This document shows, in pieces, positions 1-9,208 of a stretch of 62,611 nucleotides of DNA. Numbering within the stretch: position 1 is the first letter of the stretch; the number at the start of each line of letters is the position of its first letter. The notes below the pieces were generated by a model that did not search any database, was not told the origin of the DNA, and worked only from the letters and a program-made list of their open reading frames with translations. The stretch comes from an uncultured Brevundimonas sp. (GTDB lineage Bacteria > Pseudomonadota > Alphaproteobacteria > Caulobacterales > Caulobacteraceae): NCBI RefSeq assembly GCF_937870815.1, contig NZ_CALMZS010000138.1:1-62611 (forward strand), given 5' to 3'. Position numbers and translations under genes: made by a program.

Positions 1-49
1 GCCTCAAGCCGCGAGCCTCCGCGGGGCGAGCATGGGCCAAACAACAATG

Positions 50-77
50 ACGGCCCCCGGAGCCATCCGGGGGCCGT
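50..77. terminator. GC-rich hairpin, possible terminator of an upstream gene
   Basis: Positions 50-60 and 67-77 form a perfect 11-bp stem with a 6-nt loop. There is no real T-run on the plus strand; on the minus strand the hairpin is followed by a T-rich stretch. It probably ends a gene lying left of the window, but the direction is unclear. Confidence 0.45.
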
Positions 78-205
78 TCCGCCGTGCGGCCTCGCTTCCC
101 GGGGGAGAAGGACGGTTAAGGCGCCCCCGGCGCCGTGCAGACGCTTGCACGGAACCGGGAACCGGTCCCTACGTTCGGCCCACGGACGTTAGGGATTGGG
201 TAACC

Positions 206-337
206 ATGCGGCGCGCGCTTCGGACCGGACTGTTCATCGGCACCCTGCTGGGCATGTCGGCCTGCGCGGCCCTCGGGCCGGACGACGGCTCGACCTACGG
301 CCCCTACGGGTCGGTCGAGGCCGGCCGCAGCCGCTGA
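206..337 (+). CDS. Small predicted lipoprotein
   Basis: This 43-residue protein starts MRRALRTG, followed by a short hydrophobic stretch and the lipobox-like sequence MSAC around residues 15-18. That predicts signal peptidase II cleavage and lipidation of the Cys. The mature part is only about 25 residues and ends in a Gly/Tyr/Arg-rich tail. The ATG at 206 is preferred over upstream in-frame starts because only it gives a clean lipoprotein signal. No function can be assigned. Very small lipoproteins of this form are common in Caulobacterales and are often missed. Confidence 0.55.
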   Translation: MRRALRTGLFIGTLLGMSACAALGPDDGSTYGPYGSVEAGRSR

Positions 338-431
338 CCGCGAAGGAATTCGTGGCGGCGGGGGGAAATCCCCCCTATCATCCGCGGCGCGGACGCCGAC
401 GGTCGCGCCGCGCCGGTCCCGCTTCCCCTAG

Positions 432-1766
432 ATGTTAGCCATCGCCATCGTCGTCGTACTGCTGCTCGTGGTGCTGAACGGCCTGTTCTCCATGACCGAA
501 CTCGCGGTCGTGTCCTCCCGGAAATCCAAGCTGCAGAGCCGTGCCGAGCGCGGCGACCGGGGGGCCCGGGCGGCGCTGAGGCTGGCCGAGGAGCCGACCC
601 ATTTCCTCTCGGCCGTGCAGGTCGGCATCACCCTGATCGGCATCGCCGCCGGCGCCTACGGCCAGGCGGCCATCGCCGGCGAGCTGAACCTGATCTTCGA
701 GGACATCCTGCCCGGTCTGACCGCCTATACGGAGGTGTTCTCGACGGTCGTGGTGATCGTCTTCATCACCTATGTGTCGGTGATCGTCGGCGAACTGGTG
801 CCGAAGCGGCTGGCCCTGATCTTCCCCGAGCCGATCGCCTCCAAGATGGCGGCCCCGATCTCGATCGTGGCCAAGGTGCTGAAGCCGTTCGTCGTGCTGC
901 TGACGGCGTCCACCTCGGGCATCCTCAAGGTCATGGGAGTCAAGGACCGCGACGGCTCCGACGTCACCCAGGAGGAGGTCGAGACCATGATCGCCGAGGG
1001 CACGGCGTCCGGCCTGATCGAGCCCGAGGAGCAGGAGATGATCGAGGAGATCCTGCGCCTCGGCGACCGTCCCATCCGGGTGGCCATGACGCCGCGCCAC
1101 GAGGTCTTCTGGATCGCCCTGGACGACAGCGAGGCGCAGCTGCGCCAGGAGATCCGCACCTGCCCCTATTCGCGCATCGTGGTGGCGCGCGAGAGCGACG
1201 TCGACAACCCGCTGGGCGTGGTCCACAAGAAGGATCTGCTCGACAGCCTGCTGGACAACGGCGAGTTCAACGTCGAGCGGCTGGTGCAGACGCCGGCCTT
1301 CATTCCGCAGTCGACCTCGGTGCTGAAGGCGCTGGAGATCCTCAAGTCGTCCAAGGTCCACATGGCCTTCCTGGTCGACGAGTTCGGCGCCTTCGAGGGG
1401 GTGGTGACGGCCACCGACCTGCTGGAGATGATCGCCGGCGACTTCGACGAGGGCCACGACGAGGAGGAGGCCTGTATCCGCCGCCGCGAGAACGGCGACT
1501 GGCTGGTCGACGGCCAGACCGACATCGACGAACTGGCCGACGCCCTGGGCGAGGATTTCGGCGTGGCCGAAGGGTTCCACACCGTCGCCGGCCTGGTGCT
1601 GCACCAGCTGTCGAGGGTGCCGGACGAGGGCGAGGTGCTGCAGCTGGGCCGGTTCGAGGTCGAGGTCATCGACATGGACGACCGCCGCATCGACAAGCTG
1701 CTGTTCCGGCAGGTGGTCAAGTCCGAGGACGAGGCGAGCGCGGTGGCGGCCCACAACGCGGATTGA
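432..1766 (+). CDS. CNNM/CorC-type hemolysin-family membrane protein
   Basis: The 444-residue protein has the order of the CNNM (DUF21)/CorC family: an N-terminal membrane domain (about residues 1-190) with several hydrophobic helices, a CBS pair (about 205-335), and a C-terminal CorC_HlyC domain (about 350-430, including the DGQTDIDELADALG region). Family members are linked to Mg2+/Co2+ transport or resistance; the hemolysin name is historical. The length is normal for the family. It is followed by tRNA-Trp with about 90 bp between and looks monocistronic. The ion specificity is inferred, not visible. Confidence 0.9.
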   Translation: MLAIAIVVVLLLVVLNGLFSMTELAVVSSRKSKLQSRAERGDRGARAALRLAEEPTHFLSAVQVGITLIGIAAGAYGQAAIAGELNLIFEDILPGLTAYTEVFSTVVVIVFITYVSVIVGELVPKRLALIFPEPIASKMAAPISIVAKVLKPFVVLLTASTSGILKVMGVKDRDGSDVTQEEVETMIAEGTASGLIEPEEQEMIEEILRLGDRPIRVAMTPRHEVFWIALDDSEAQLRQEIRTCPYSRIVVARESDVDNPLGVVHKKDLLDSLLDNGEFNVERLVQTPAFIPQSTSVLKALEILKSSKVHMAFLVDEFGAFEGVVTATDLLEMIAGDFDEGHDEEEACIRRRENGDWLVDGQTDIDELADALGEDFGVAEGFHTVAGLVLHQLSRVPDEGEVLQLGRFEVEVIDMDDRRIDKLLFRQVVKSEDEASAVAAHNAD

Positions 1767-1855
1767 CCGTTCCGCCCTTGAAAACCGGGTCGGCGTCGGG
1801 CATACGCCCCGGTCTGGCGATCACACGCGCCCCCTGGGCGTGCCGATGTTTGTCT

Positions 1856-1931
1856 AGGAGTTTAGCTCAGCTGGTAGAGCACCGGTCTCCAAAACCGGGG
1901 GTCGTGGGTTCGAGTCCCCCAACTCCTGCCA
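1856..1931 (+). tRNA. tRNA-Trp (anticodon CCA)
   Basis: A full cloverleaf is visible. The acceptor stem pairs 1856-1862 with 1921-1927. The anticodon loop reads CTCCAAA, giving anticodon CCA, and the T-loop contains GGTTCGAGTCC. The 3' CCA at 1929-1931 is genome-encoded. A tRNA-Trp directly before secE-nusG is a classic bacterial arrangement. Confidence 0.97.
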
Positions 1932-2000
1932 TTTCCCCTGTCGCCGCCGGATGGGAGCCCCTATCTGGGGCGGCAGGATCAATTCTTTGACGGAACAGTG

Positions 2001-2285
2001 ATGGCCAAGGCCAAGACCCCCGGGCGCCGCCCCCAGACCGCCCAGCCCGCCATAGCGGGCGCCGCCGTCGCGGCCGACGCGCCGAAGAAGCCGCGGGTCT
2101 CGATTCCGCAATTCCTCAACCAGGTGAACGCCGAGCGCCGCAAGATCGTGTGGCCGAGCCGCAAGGAGACCTGGATCACCTCGGTGATGGTCTTCATCAT
2201 GGTGGCGATCGCTTCGGTGTTCTTCTTCCTGGTCGACACCGGCCTGGCCTTCGCCTCGCGCTTCATCCTGGCCATCGGCCAGTAA
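2001..2285 (+). CDS. secE: Preprotein translocase subunit SecE
   Basis: This 94-residue protein has a basic, Ala/Pro-rich N-terminus, the conserved amphipathic segment (FLNQVNAERRKIVWPSRKE, about residues 37-55) and one C-terminal membrane helix (about 60-85). That is the minimal one-TM SecE that clamps SecY in the inner-membrane translocon. The ATG at 2001 is chosen; a GTG lies directly before it at 1998. The gene sits 69 bp after tRNA-Trp and 11 bp before nusG, the usual transcription unit. Confidence 0.97.
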   Translation: MAKAKTPGRRPQTAQPAIAGAAVAADAPKKPRVSIPQFLNQVNAERRKIVWPSRKETWITSVMVFIMVAIASVFFFLVDTGLAFASRFILAIGQ

Positions 2286-2296
2286 GAGACCCGCCC

Positions 2297-2872
2297 ATGA
2301 CCGACGCCGCCCCCGCGAAGCCCGCCAATCCGCGCCACAAGTGGTATATCGTCCACGCCTATTCGAATTTCGAGAAGAAGGTGGCCCAGCACCTGCAGGA
2401 CCAGGCGCGCCAGCAGGGGCTGGAGGACTGTTTCTCGGAAATCCTCGTGCCGACCGAGGACGTCGTCGAGATCCGCCGCGGCCGCAAGGTCAATTCGGAG
2501 CGCAAATTCTTCCCCGGCTATGTGCTGGTGAAGATGGAGATGACCGACGAGGCCTACCACCTGGTCAAGAACACCCCGAAGGTCACCGGCTTCCTCGGCG
2601 CCGCCGGGGGCACCAAGCCGCTGCCGGTGTCCGAGAAGGAAGTCCAGAACATCATCGGCCAGGTGGAGGAGGGCGTCGAGCGTCCGAAACCCACCATCCG
2701 CTTCGACATCGGCGAGACCGTCAAGGTCATCGACGGCCCGTTCGCCAGCTTCGACGGCCAGGTCGAGAGCGTCGACGAGGACGCGGCCCGCCTGCGCGTG
2801 GCCGTGTCCATCTTCGGCCGTCCGACCCCGGTGGATCTGGAGTACAGCCAGGTCGAGAAGAACGCGGGCTAA
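2297..2872 (+). CDS. nusG: Transcription termination/antitermination protein NusG
   Basis: The 191-residue protein has the NGN domain (KWYIVHAYSNFEKKVAQHL near residue 15 to about 125) and a C-terminal KOW domain (FDIGETVKVIDGPFASFDG, about 138-190). NusG binds RNA polymerase, raises processivity and links to Rho or to S10 of the ribosome. The length is standard. It follows secE by 11 bp. The start at 2297 gives the expected short N-terminal tail ahead of the NGN domain. Confidence 0.98.
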   Translation: MTDAAPAKPANPRHKWYIVHAYSNFEKKVAQHLQDQARQQGLEDCFSEILVPTEDVVEIRRGRKVNSERKFFPGYVLVKMEMTDEAYHLVKNTPKVTGFLGAAGGTKPLPVSEKEVQNIIGQVEEGVERPKPTIRFDIGETVKVIDGPFASFDGQVESVDEDAARLRVAVSIFGRPTPVDLEYSQVEKNAG

Positions 2873-3000
2873 GCCCGTTTCGACCAATACATTGCGGGCG
2901 AGACATCCGCGACAATGAGTTGCGGGATATCGTCGACACCCGTGACAACGAAGACATATCGCAGCAGCGGCCCTCAGGGGGCGCCGTTTGCTTTTGAGGT

Positions 3001-3192
3001 TCAGTACGAGGGTCCGGCCAGGCGGACAGCTGCGAACGCCAGATTCACGCCCAGCCAGACGAACGCCGCGATACGGGTGCCTGAGGAATAGCTCCGACGG
3101 AGGGTGAACCAAGCAAAGACGATGGGCAGCAGGATGACCCCGATGCCCAAGGGAAGGCCAAGCCGCCGCGGCTGCTTTTCTTCCATCGCCAT
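3001..3192 (-). CDS. Small predicted membrane protein
   Basis: This frame encodes 63 residues with a charged N-terminus (MEEKQPRR) and two hydrophobic stretches (about residues 12-29 and 40-56), consistent with two membrane helices. A G-rich stretch just upstream (minus strand) fits an initiation codon at 3192 or, better spaced, 3186. It lies alone in the roughly 500-bp gap between nusG and rplK, on the opposite strand to both. No family is recognised. The membrane character and plausible start support it as a gene, but it could be chance. Confidence 0.5.
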   Translation of the reverse strand: MAMEEKQPRRLGLPLGIGVILLPIVFAWFTLRRSYSSGTRIAAFVWLGVNLAFAAVRLAGPSY

Positions 3193-3390
3193 TCCCCCGA
3201 TATCAATCTGACCGTAGCACGGTTACGGACGGGGCCAACCGCTCGGTTGTGTCGCGGGGAGGCTTCTGCTACACGCGCGCCTCGCTCCGAGGGGCGGTGC
3301 GGGTTCGCCCGCATAAATCCGTGGGAGGCCGCCATGCCACGACCACGGCTCACCGGCCCGATTAGCTTCGGGTCATCATAGGAGAGACCA

Positions 3391-3822
3391 ATGGCCAAGA
3401 AGATTCTCGGCTACATCAAGCTGCAGGTGCCGGCCGGCTCCGCCACGCCGTCGCCGCCGATCGGGCCGGCCCTCGGCCAGCGCGGCGTCAACATCATGGG
3501 CTTCGTCAAGGAGTTCAACGCCCGCACCGAGAAGGAGGTGAAGGGCACGCCCCTGCCGACGGTGATCACCGTCTACCAGGACAAGAGCTTCACCTTCGTC
3601 ACCAAGACCCCGCCCGCGACCCATTTCATCAAACAGGCCGCCGGCATCACCTCGGGCTCGAAGATGACCGGCCGCGAAGTGGCCGGCAAGATCAAGCGCA
3701 GCCAGCTGCGCGAGATCGCCGAAAAGAAGATGAAGGATCTGAACGCCAACGACCTGGACGCGGCGACCAAGATCATCGAAGGCTCGGCCCGCGCCATGGG
3801 CCTCAACGTCGTGGAGGGCTGA
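3391..3822 (+). CDS. rplK: 50S ribosomal protein L11
   Basis: The 143-residue protein is a typical L11. The N-terminal domain has the proline-rich [19 protein letters not shown] segment near residue 19, and the C-terminal RNA-binding domain ends in a Gly-rich tail ([12 protein letters not shown]). L11 sits at the GTPase-associated centre of the large subunit with 23S rRNA. A GGAGAG Shine-Dalgarno precedes the ATG. It is followed 4 bp later by rplA, the normal L11 operon order. Confidence 0.99.
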   Translation: MAKKILGYIKLQVPAGSATPSPPIGPALGQRGVNIMGFVKEFNARTEKEVKGTPLPTVITVYQDKSFTFVTKTPPATHFIKQAAGITSGSKMTGREVAGKIKRSQLREIAEKKMKDLNANDLDAATKIIEGSARAMGLNVVEG

Positions 3823-3826
3823 GCAC

Positions 3827-4516
<690 letters not shown>

Positions 4517-4539
4517 TCGACAGGACCGAAGGAAACCGG

Positions 4540-4576
4540 ACGGCGGCGGAGAGCGATCTCCGCCGCCGTTTTCGTT
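4540..4576 (+). terminator. Intrinsic terminator of the rplKA operon
   Basis: Positions 4540-4552 pair perfectly with 4557-4569 (13 bp) across a GCGA (GNRA-type) loop. The run TTTTCGTT follows. It lies 23 bp after rplA. Confidence 0.9.
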
Positions 4577-4647
4577 GGGGCCCGATGGTCGCGGAACGCG
4601 ACGCGGGGCGCGTTCGCGGGGCCGACGGCTCCGCGACGCCTGGCGCC

Positions 4648-5118
4648 TCAGGCGCGCTCGGCCGCGGCCAGGAAGCAGCCGCGGCGGGCGGTGTGCAGGT
4701 GGACGGTCGCGGCGGCCGGATCGGCGAACCATGCCTCGAGCCGGGCGACGAGGTCCGCGCCCTCGACCACGTCGGCGTCGGCCATCATCCAGTCGGCGTC
4801 ATAGACGCGGGCCGAGAGCAGCCGGCGCGTCAGCAGGTCCGGGGCCTCGCCGGGCGCCGGCGCGGCCTCCGCCGCGGCCTCGCGCACGAAGATCGGCCCG
4901 TCGCCGCGGTAGGGGCTGGAGGGGGCGTCGAGATGCCTGTGGTTGACCAGGATCAGCCGCTCGCCCGGCCCGGCGTCGACCAGGCTGACGCGGCAGGGGG
5001 CGCTGTGCGGGGCGTCGGCGACCATGCGCCGCGCGCCGAGGGCGAGCAGGCCGTCGTCGTCGAGCGCGAACAGCGGCTGGAACGGCTCCAGCGGCAGGGG
5101 GCGGATGCGAAAGCTCAT
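4648..5118 (-). CDS. DUF1203 domain protein
   Basis: This 156-residue protein matches the DUF1203 pattern: an opening like FRIRPLPLEPFQPLFAL, the GARRMVADAPHSAPCRVSL segment around residue 29, a conserved LILVNHRHLDAPSSPYRGDGPIFVR-like block around 55-80, and a C-terminal HTARRGCFLAA. The biochemical function of the family is unknown. A GGGAGAGAGA Shine-Dalgarno precedes the ATG at 5118. The frame stays open far upstream through the antisense of pepF, but only this part is the gene. It is divergent from pepF with about 110 bp between. Confidence 0.88.
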   Translation of the reverse strand: MSFRIRPLPLEPFQPLFALDDDGLLALGARRMVADAPHSAPCRVSLVDAGPGERLILVNHRHLDAPSSPYRGDGPIFVREAAAEAAPAPGEAPDLLTRRLLSARVYDADWMMADADVVEGADLVARLEAWFADPAAATVHLHTARRGCFLAAAERA

Positions 5119-5229
5119 CGGTCTCTCTCCCTGGCGGCGCGGCATGACGGGGTATGACAGGCCCCGTCGGCGGCGTCTGGCGGTTTTCGGCCGTTGCGCC
5201 GGAGGCCGGCCGTCCCCACAACGGGAGAC

Positions 5230-7032
5230 ATGAACGCACCCTTCCAGACCCCCGCCGATGCGGCCGAAGCCCCCCAGTGGGACCTGTCCGACCTCTACGC
5301 CTCCCGGCGCGATCCGCGCCTGGAGGCCGACCTCGACCACGCCCGCGGGCGGGTGGCCGAGCTCGACGCCCTGCGCGGCCGGCTGCTCGAGGCAAGAGGC
5401 GACCCCGCCCGGCTGGGCGAGCGGCTGGACCGGGCGGCGAGCCTGTACGAACAGGCGTCGGACCGGCTCGGAGGCCTGTCGGCCTACGCCTTCCTGGCGG
5501 CATCGACCGATCGCAACGACGCCGGGGCGCAGGGCTTCGAGGCCACCATGCGCGAGAGGATCAGCGCGATCGCCACCCCCACGGTCTGGGTCACGCTGGA
5601 GATCAACCAGCTGACGGAGGCCGAGGTCGAGGCGGCGCTGGCGGCCTCGCCGGCCGCGGCGCGCTGGCGGCCCTGGCTGCGGCGGGTGCGGGCGATGAAG
5701 CCGCACGAGCTGTCGCACGAGCTGGAGACCTTCCTGGCCGAGCGGGCCCCGATCAGCGCCCAGTGGCCGCGCCTGTTCGACGAGACGCTGGCGGCGATGC
5801 GGGTCAAGGCCGGCAAGGACGACCTGACCCTGGCCGAGGCGCTGAACCGGCTGTCCGACCCGAAGGCGGCGCGGCGCAAGGCGGCGGCCGAGGGGCTGAA
5901 CGAGGCGCTGGCCGCCCGGGTGCAGACCATGGCGCTGGTGCTCAACACCGTCGCCGCCGACAAGGCGCTGGAGGACCGGTGGCGCGGCTTCAAACGGCCG
6001 GCCGACAGCCGCCACCTGGCCAATGAGGTCGACGGCGAGGCGGTCGACGCCATGGCCGAGGCGGTGGCGGCGGCCTTTCCGCGCCTGTCGCACCGCTATT
6101 ACGCGCTGAAGGCCCGGGCCATGGGCAGGGCGACCCTGGACCAGTGGGACCGCAACGCCCCGCTGGAGACCAGGGCGCCGCGCGGTTACGACTGGGCGCA
6201 GGGCAAGGCGCTGGTGCTGGAGAGCTTCGGCGATCTCGGCGGCGAGTTCGCCGACCGGGCGCGGGGCTTCTTCGAGCGGCCGTGGATCGACGGCCGGGCG
6301 CGGCCGGGCAAGCAGTCGGGGGCCTACGCCCATCCGGTGACCTCGGACCGCCACCCCTATGTGTTCCTGAACTGGATGGGCGAGCGGCGTGACGTCCTGA
6401 CCCTGGCGCACGAGCTGGGCCACGGGGTGCACCAGACGCTGGCGGCCGGGCAGGGCAGCCTGCTGGCCGATACGCCGCTGACGCTCGCGGAAACGGCCTC
6501 GATCTTCGCCGAGGGGCTGACCTTCGACCGGCTGCTGGCGACCGCGCCGAAGGCCGAGCAGCGCGGCCTGCTGGCGGGTCGGATCGAGGACGGGCTGAAC
6601 ACCGTGGTGCGCCAGATCGCCTTCCACCGCTTCGAGACCCGTTTCCATGACGAACGGGCGAAGGGCGAGGTCGCGGTCGAGCGGATCGGCGAAATCTGGC
6701 TGGAGGAGATGGGCGGATCGCTGGGCCCGGCGGTGACGCTGAACTCCGGCTACGAACACTGGTGGAGCTATGTCAGCCACTTCGTCCACTCGCCCTTCTA
6801 TGTCTACGCCTACGCCTTCGGCGATCTGCTGGTGGCGGCGCTGATGGAGACCCGGGCCAGGGACCCGGCCGGGTTCACGCCGCTGTATCGCGAACTGCTC
6901 GCCGGCGGTGGATCCAGGGGCTATGTCGAGGCGCTGGCGCCGTTCGGGCTGAACCCGCGCGACCCGGCCTTCTGGACCATCGGGACCAGGCGGCTGGAGG
7001 GTCTGATCGACCGGTTCGAGGCGCTGGTCTGA
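5230..7032 (+). CDS. pepF: M3-family oligoendopeptidase (PepF-type)
   Basis: The 600-residue protein has the M3 metallopeptidase architecture: an N-terminal helical region opening with the typical W-DLSDLY motif, and a C-terminal catalytic domain containing HELGH (in LAHELGHGVHQ, about residue 395). There the two His bind zinc and the Glu is the general base. The third ligand is probably the Glu in the downstream ETASIFAE. Such enzymes cleave short peptides in the cytoplasm. The ATG at 5230 follows GGGAG and gives the standard length; an upstream in-frame start adds an unconserved extension. Confidence 0.93.
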   Translation: MNAPFQTPADAAEAPQWDLSDLYASRRDPRLEADLDHARGRVAELDALRGRLLEARGDPARLGERLDRAASLYEQASDRLGGLSAYAFLAASTDRNDAGAQGFEATMRERISAIATPTVWVTLEINQLTEAEVEAALAASPAAARWRPWLRRVRAMKPHELSHELETFLAERAPISAQWPRLFDETLAAMRVKAGKDDLTLAEALNRLSDPKAARRKAAAEGLNEALAARVQTMALVLNTVAADKALEDRWRGFKRPADSRHLANEVDGEAVDAMAEAVAAAFPRLSHRYYALKARAMGRATLDQWDRNAPLETRAPRGYDWAQGKALVLESFGDLGGEFADRARGFFERPWIDGRARPGKQSGAYAHPVTSDRHPYVFLNWMGERRDVLTLAHELGHGVHQTLAAGQGSLLADTPLTLAETASIFAEGLTFDRLLATAPKAEQRGLLAGRIEDGLNTVVRQIAFHRFETRFHDERAKGEVAVERIGEIWLEEMGGSLGPAVTLNSGYEHWWSYVSHFVHSPFYVYAYAFGDLLVAALMETRARDPAGFTPLYRELLAGGGSRGYVEALAPFGLNPRDPAFWTIGTRRLEGLIDRFEALV

Positions 7033-7126
7033 GGCCCGGCGCGCGCGAATTGTCGCCGCCCGCTTGAGCGTGGCCCCGGCCCCGCTATAAGGACGCCAAC
7101 CGCTCTTCCAGATTCCCGGAGCCCGC

Positions 7127-7387
7127 ATGGCCGACCCGCACCCCGCCGACGCCCACGCGCACGACGACTACGTCCGCGGCTCGCAGGAGATCAGCGAACA
7201 GGCGGCGACCTTCGCGCTGTTCATCGGCCTGGCCAAATGGGGATCGCTGGCCACCGCGGTCGCCATCGTCTTCCTGCTGCTGTGGTTCCAGCCGGGCGGC
7301 AGCTTCGTCGGCGGCCTCATCGCGGCGTTCGTGCTGCTGGTCATCGGCGTCTTCGCCCTGCGCTCGAAGAGGAAGGCGCAGCATTAG
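7127..7387 (+). CDS. aa3-type cytochrome c oxidase subunit IV
   Basis: This 86-residue protein has a polar, His-rich N-terminus and two adjacent hydrophobic helices (about residues 33-50 and 54-74) ending in a basic tail. It resembles the small bacterial subunit IV of aa3-type oxidases. The subunit is an accessory membrane protein without cofactor ligands; the rest of the oxidase operon is not in this window. It begins about 95 bp after pepF. The family call rests on overall pattern. Confidence 0.75.
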   Translation: MADPHPADAHAHDDYVRGSQEISEQAATFALFIGLAKWGSLATAVAIVFLLLWFQPGGSFVGGLIAAFVLLVIGVFALRSKRKAQH

Positions 7388-7449
7388 GGCGCGCCGACGC
7401 TCGCGACGCGGTGGCCCGAGCGCGAACAATGATCACGGCAGCCTCTGAA

Positions 7450-7471
7450 ACGGCCCGCTTTGACGGGCCGT
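7450..7471. terminator. GC-rich hairpin between subunit IV gene and pntAA
   Basis: Positions 7450-7457 pair with 7464-7471 in a perfect 8-bp stem with a 6-nt loop. No T-run follows, so it is at best a weak terminator or an RNA-stability hairpin. Confidence 0.4.
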
Positions 7472-7520
7472 CCCCGATCAGCCTAACGTCCGGCCGTCGA
7501 GAGAAGATGGAGGGATTCGC

Positions 7521-8654
7521 TTGGCTGTCGCCATCGCCGTGACCCGCGAACGCCGTGACGGCGAGACGCGCTGCGCCCTCACGCCGGAGACGGTGAAGAA
7601 GCTGATCGGCCTCGGCGCGACGGTCGCCGTCGAGGCCGGGACCGGCGCGGGTTCATCCATTCCCGACGCGGACTATGAAGCGGCCGGCGCGGCGGTGAAG
7701 CCGGACATCAAGGCGGTGCTGGCCGGGGCCGACATCCTGCTCAAGGTGCGCGGGCCGACCGCCCAGGAGACCAGCGCGCTGAAGCCCGGCGCGGTGGTCG
7801 TGGCCCTGCTGGACGCGTATCGGGACAGGGAGACGGTGGCGGCGCTGGCGGGGGCGGGCGTCACCGCCTTCGCCATGGAGTTCGTGCCCCGGATCAGCCG
7901 GGCGCAGGTCATGGACGCCCTGTCGTCCCAGGCCAATCTGGCCGGCTATCGCGCGGTGATCGAGGCGGCCTGGGCCTTCGGCAAGGGCTTTCCGATGATG
8001 ATGACGGCGGCGGGCACGGTCGCCCCGGCCAAGGTCTTCGTCATGGGCGCGGGTGTCGCCGGCCTGCAGGCCGTGGCCACGGCGCGGCGGCTGGGGGCGG
8101 TGGTCACCGCCACCGACGTGCGGCCGGCCTCCAAGGAACAGGTCGAGAGCCTCGGGGCCAAATTCGTCGCCGTCGAGGACGAGGAGTTCAGGGCGGCCGA
8201 GACCGCCGCCGGCTACGCCAGGCCGATGTCGGCCGAATACCAGGCCAAACAGGCCGAGCTGACCGCCAGCCACATCGTCAAACAGGACGTGGTCATCACC
8301 ACCGCCCTGATCCCGGGCCGCCCGGCGCCGCGGCTGGTCACGGCGGCGCATGTGGCCTCGATGAAGCCGGGGTCGGTGATCGTCGACCTGGCCATCGACA
8401 ACGGCGGCAACGTCGAGGGGGCGAAGCCGGGCGAGGTGGTCACCACGGCGGGCGGCGTGCAGATCGTCGGCTGGACAAACATGGCGGGCCGCATCCCGGC
8501 CGACGCCTCGGCCCTCTATGCGCGCAACCTGAGCGCCTTCGTCGGGCTGATGGTCGTGGACGGGGCGCTGGCGGTCGACCTGGAGGACGAGATCCTCAAG
8601 GCGGCGGCGGTGACCCACGGCGGGGCGGTGGTGCATGAGGGGGTGAGGGGATGA
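7521..8654 (+). CDS. pntAA: NAD(P) transhydrogenase subunit alpha part 1
   Basis: The 377-residue soluble NAD(H)-binding domain I of proton-translocating transhydrogenase, as encoded separately in alphaproteobacteria. It has the AlaDH/PNT N-terminal domain (VAIAVTRERRDGETRCALTP) and an NAD fold with a dinucleotide-binding GAGVAGLQAV near residue 176. The start codon is TTG at 7521, with GGAGGG eight bases upstream. With PntAB and PntB it couples hydride transfer from NADH to NADP+ to proton re-entry. The next gene overlaps its stop by 4 bp (ATGA), and a REP-like element begins 15 bp later. Confidence 0.96.
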   Translation: MAVAIAVTRERRDGETRCALTPETVKKLIGLGATVAVEAGTGAGSSIPDADYEAAGAAVKPDIKAVLAGADILLKVRGPTAQETSALKPGAVVVALLDAYRDRETVAALAGAGVTAFAMEFVPRISRAQVMDALSSQANLAGYRAVIEAAWAFGKGFPMMMTAAGTVAPAKVFVMGAGVAGLQAVATARRLGAVVTATDVRPASKEQVESLGAKFVAVEDEEFRAAETAAGYARPMSAEYQAKQAELTASHIVKQDVVITTALIPGRPAPRLVTAAHVASMKPGSVIVDLAIDNGGNVEGAKPGEVVTTAGGVQIVGWTNMAGRIPADASALYARNLSAFVGLMVVDGALAVDLEDEILKAAAVTHGGAVVHEGVRG

Positions 8655-9208
8655 GGGGTTCGTCGACTCCCTTCCCCCTCGACGGGGGAAGGGCCGGGGT
8701 TGGGGGTGCGCGCGCCGGCTTCGCGGAAGAGGGCGCGAAAGGCTTTGTCGACAGCGCCTCATGCGCTCGATCTTCTGACGACGGCTCGAACACCCCCACC
8801 CAACCCTCCCCCGTCGAGGGGGAGGGCTTTTCAAACTTCGTTCGGGACGATCGGAAGCCCGGATCATTGGTCCGTCGTGCGAAAGCCCTGCGCGCCAAGC
8901 CGACCTGGACCGAGGCGAGGCTGTGGGACCGCCTGAAACTCTTGCCGGTGAGGTTCCGACGTCAGGAGCCCATGGGAGCTTACGTCGTGGATTTCGTCTG
9001 TCATCGCGCCAACCTCGTGATCGAGGTGGACGGTGGCGTGCACGAACTGCCTGAGGTCGCCCTTCGTGATCTGGGGCGAGACGGCTGGCTCAACGCTCAA
9101 GGCTATTTGGTGCTTCGTTTTTCGACGCGGCAGGTCGAACGGGATATCGACGGCGTGGTCGCCACGATCCGGGACGCCGCCTCAAACCGCCTGAAGAGGG
9201 TGATCTGA
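8651..9208 (+). CDS. DUF559 (Vsr-like nuclease fold) protein
   Basis: The conserved part runs from about residue 73 (RRAKALRAKPTWTEARLWDRLK) to the end. It includes the DUF559 core FRRQEPMGAYVVDF, LVIEVDGGVHE and YLVLRF, a PD-(D/E)XK-like fold related to very-short-patch repair nucleases. The first 60 or so codons translate a REP-like inverted repeat and are low-complexity. The ATG at 8651 overlaps the pntAA stop and is well placed for coupled translation; a TTG near 8868 is an alternative start giving only the domain. DUF559 genes are often found next to such repeats in alphaproteobacteria. The cellular role is unknown. Confidence 0.8.
   Translation: MRGSSTPFPLDGGRAGVGGARAGFAEEGAKGFVDSASCARSSDDGSNTPTQPSPVEGEGFSNFVRDDRKPGSLVRRAKALRAKPTWTEARLWDRLKLLPVRFRRQEPMGAYVVDFVCHRANLVIEVDGGVHELPEVALRDLGRDGWLNAQGYLVLRFSTRQVERDIDGVVATIRDAASNRLKRVI
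8669..8826. repeat. Pair of inverted REP-like palindromes
   Basis: Two short palindromes face each other. Copy 1 pairs 8669-8678 with 8684-8693; copy 2 pairs 8804-8812 with 8818-8826. Each has a TCGA-type centre, and both carry a G/C-rich flank of similar sequence in opposite orientation. The arrangement resembles a bacterial interspersed mosaic element. It lies inside the open frame upstream of the DUF559 core. Confidence 0.75.

Noticed and set aside
435-1754. Long minus-strand open frame of about 440 codons
   Set aside because: It is exactly antisense to the CNNM/CorC gene, has no family features and is rich in Gln/His/Arg/Asp, as expected for shadow frames at high GC.
5119-7128. Upstream extension of the DUF1203 frame to over 800 codons
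   Set aside because: Only the last 156 codons match DUF1203 and have a Shine-Dalgarno; the rest is antisense to pepF.
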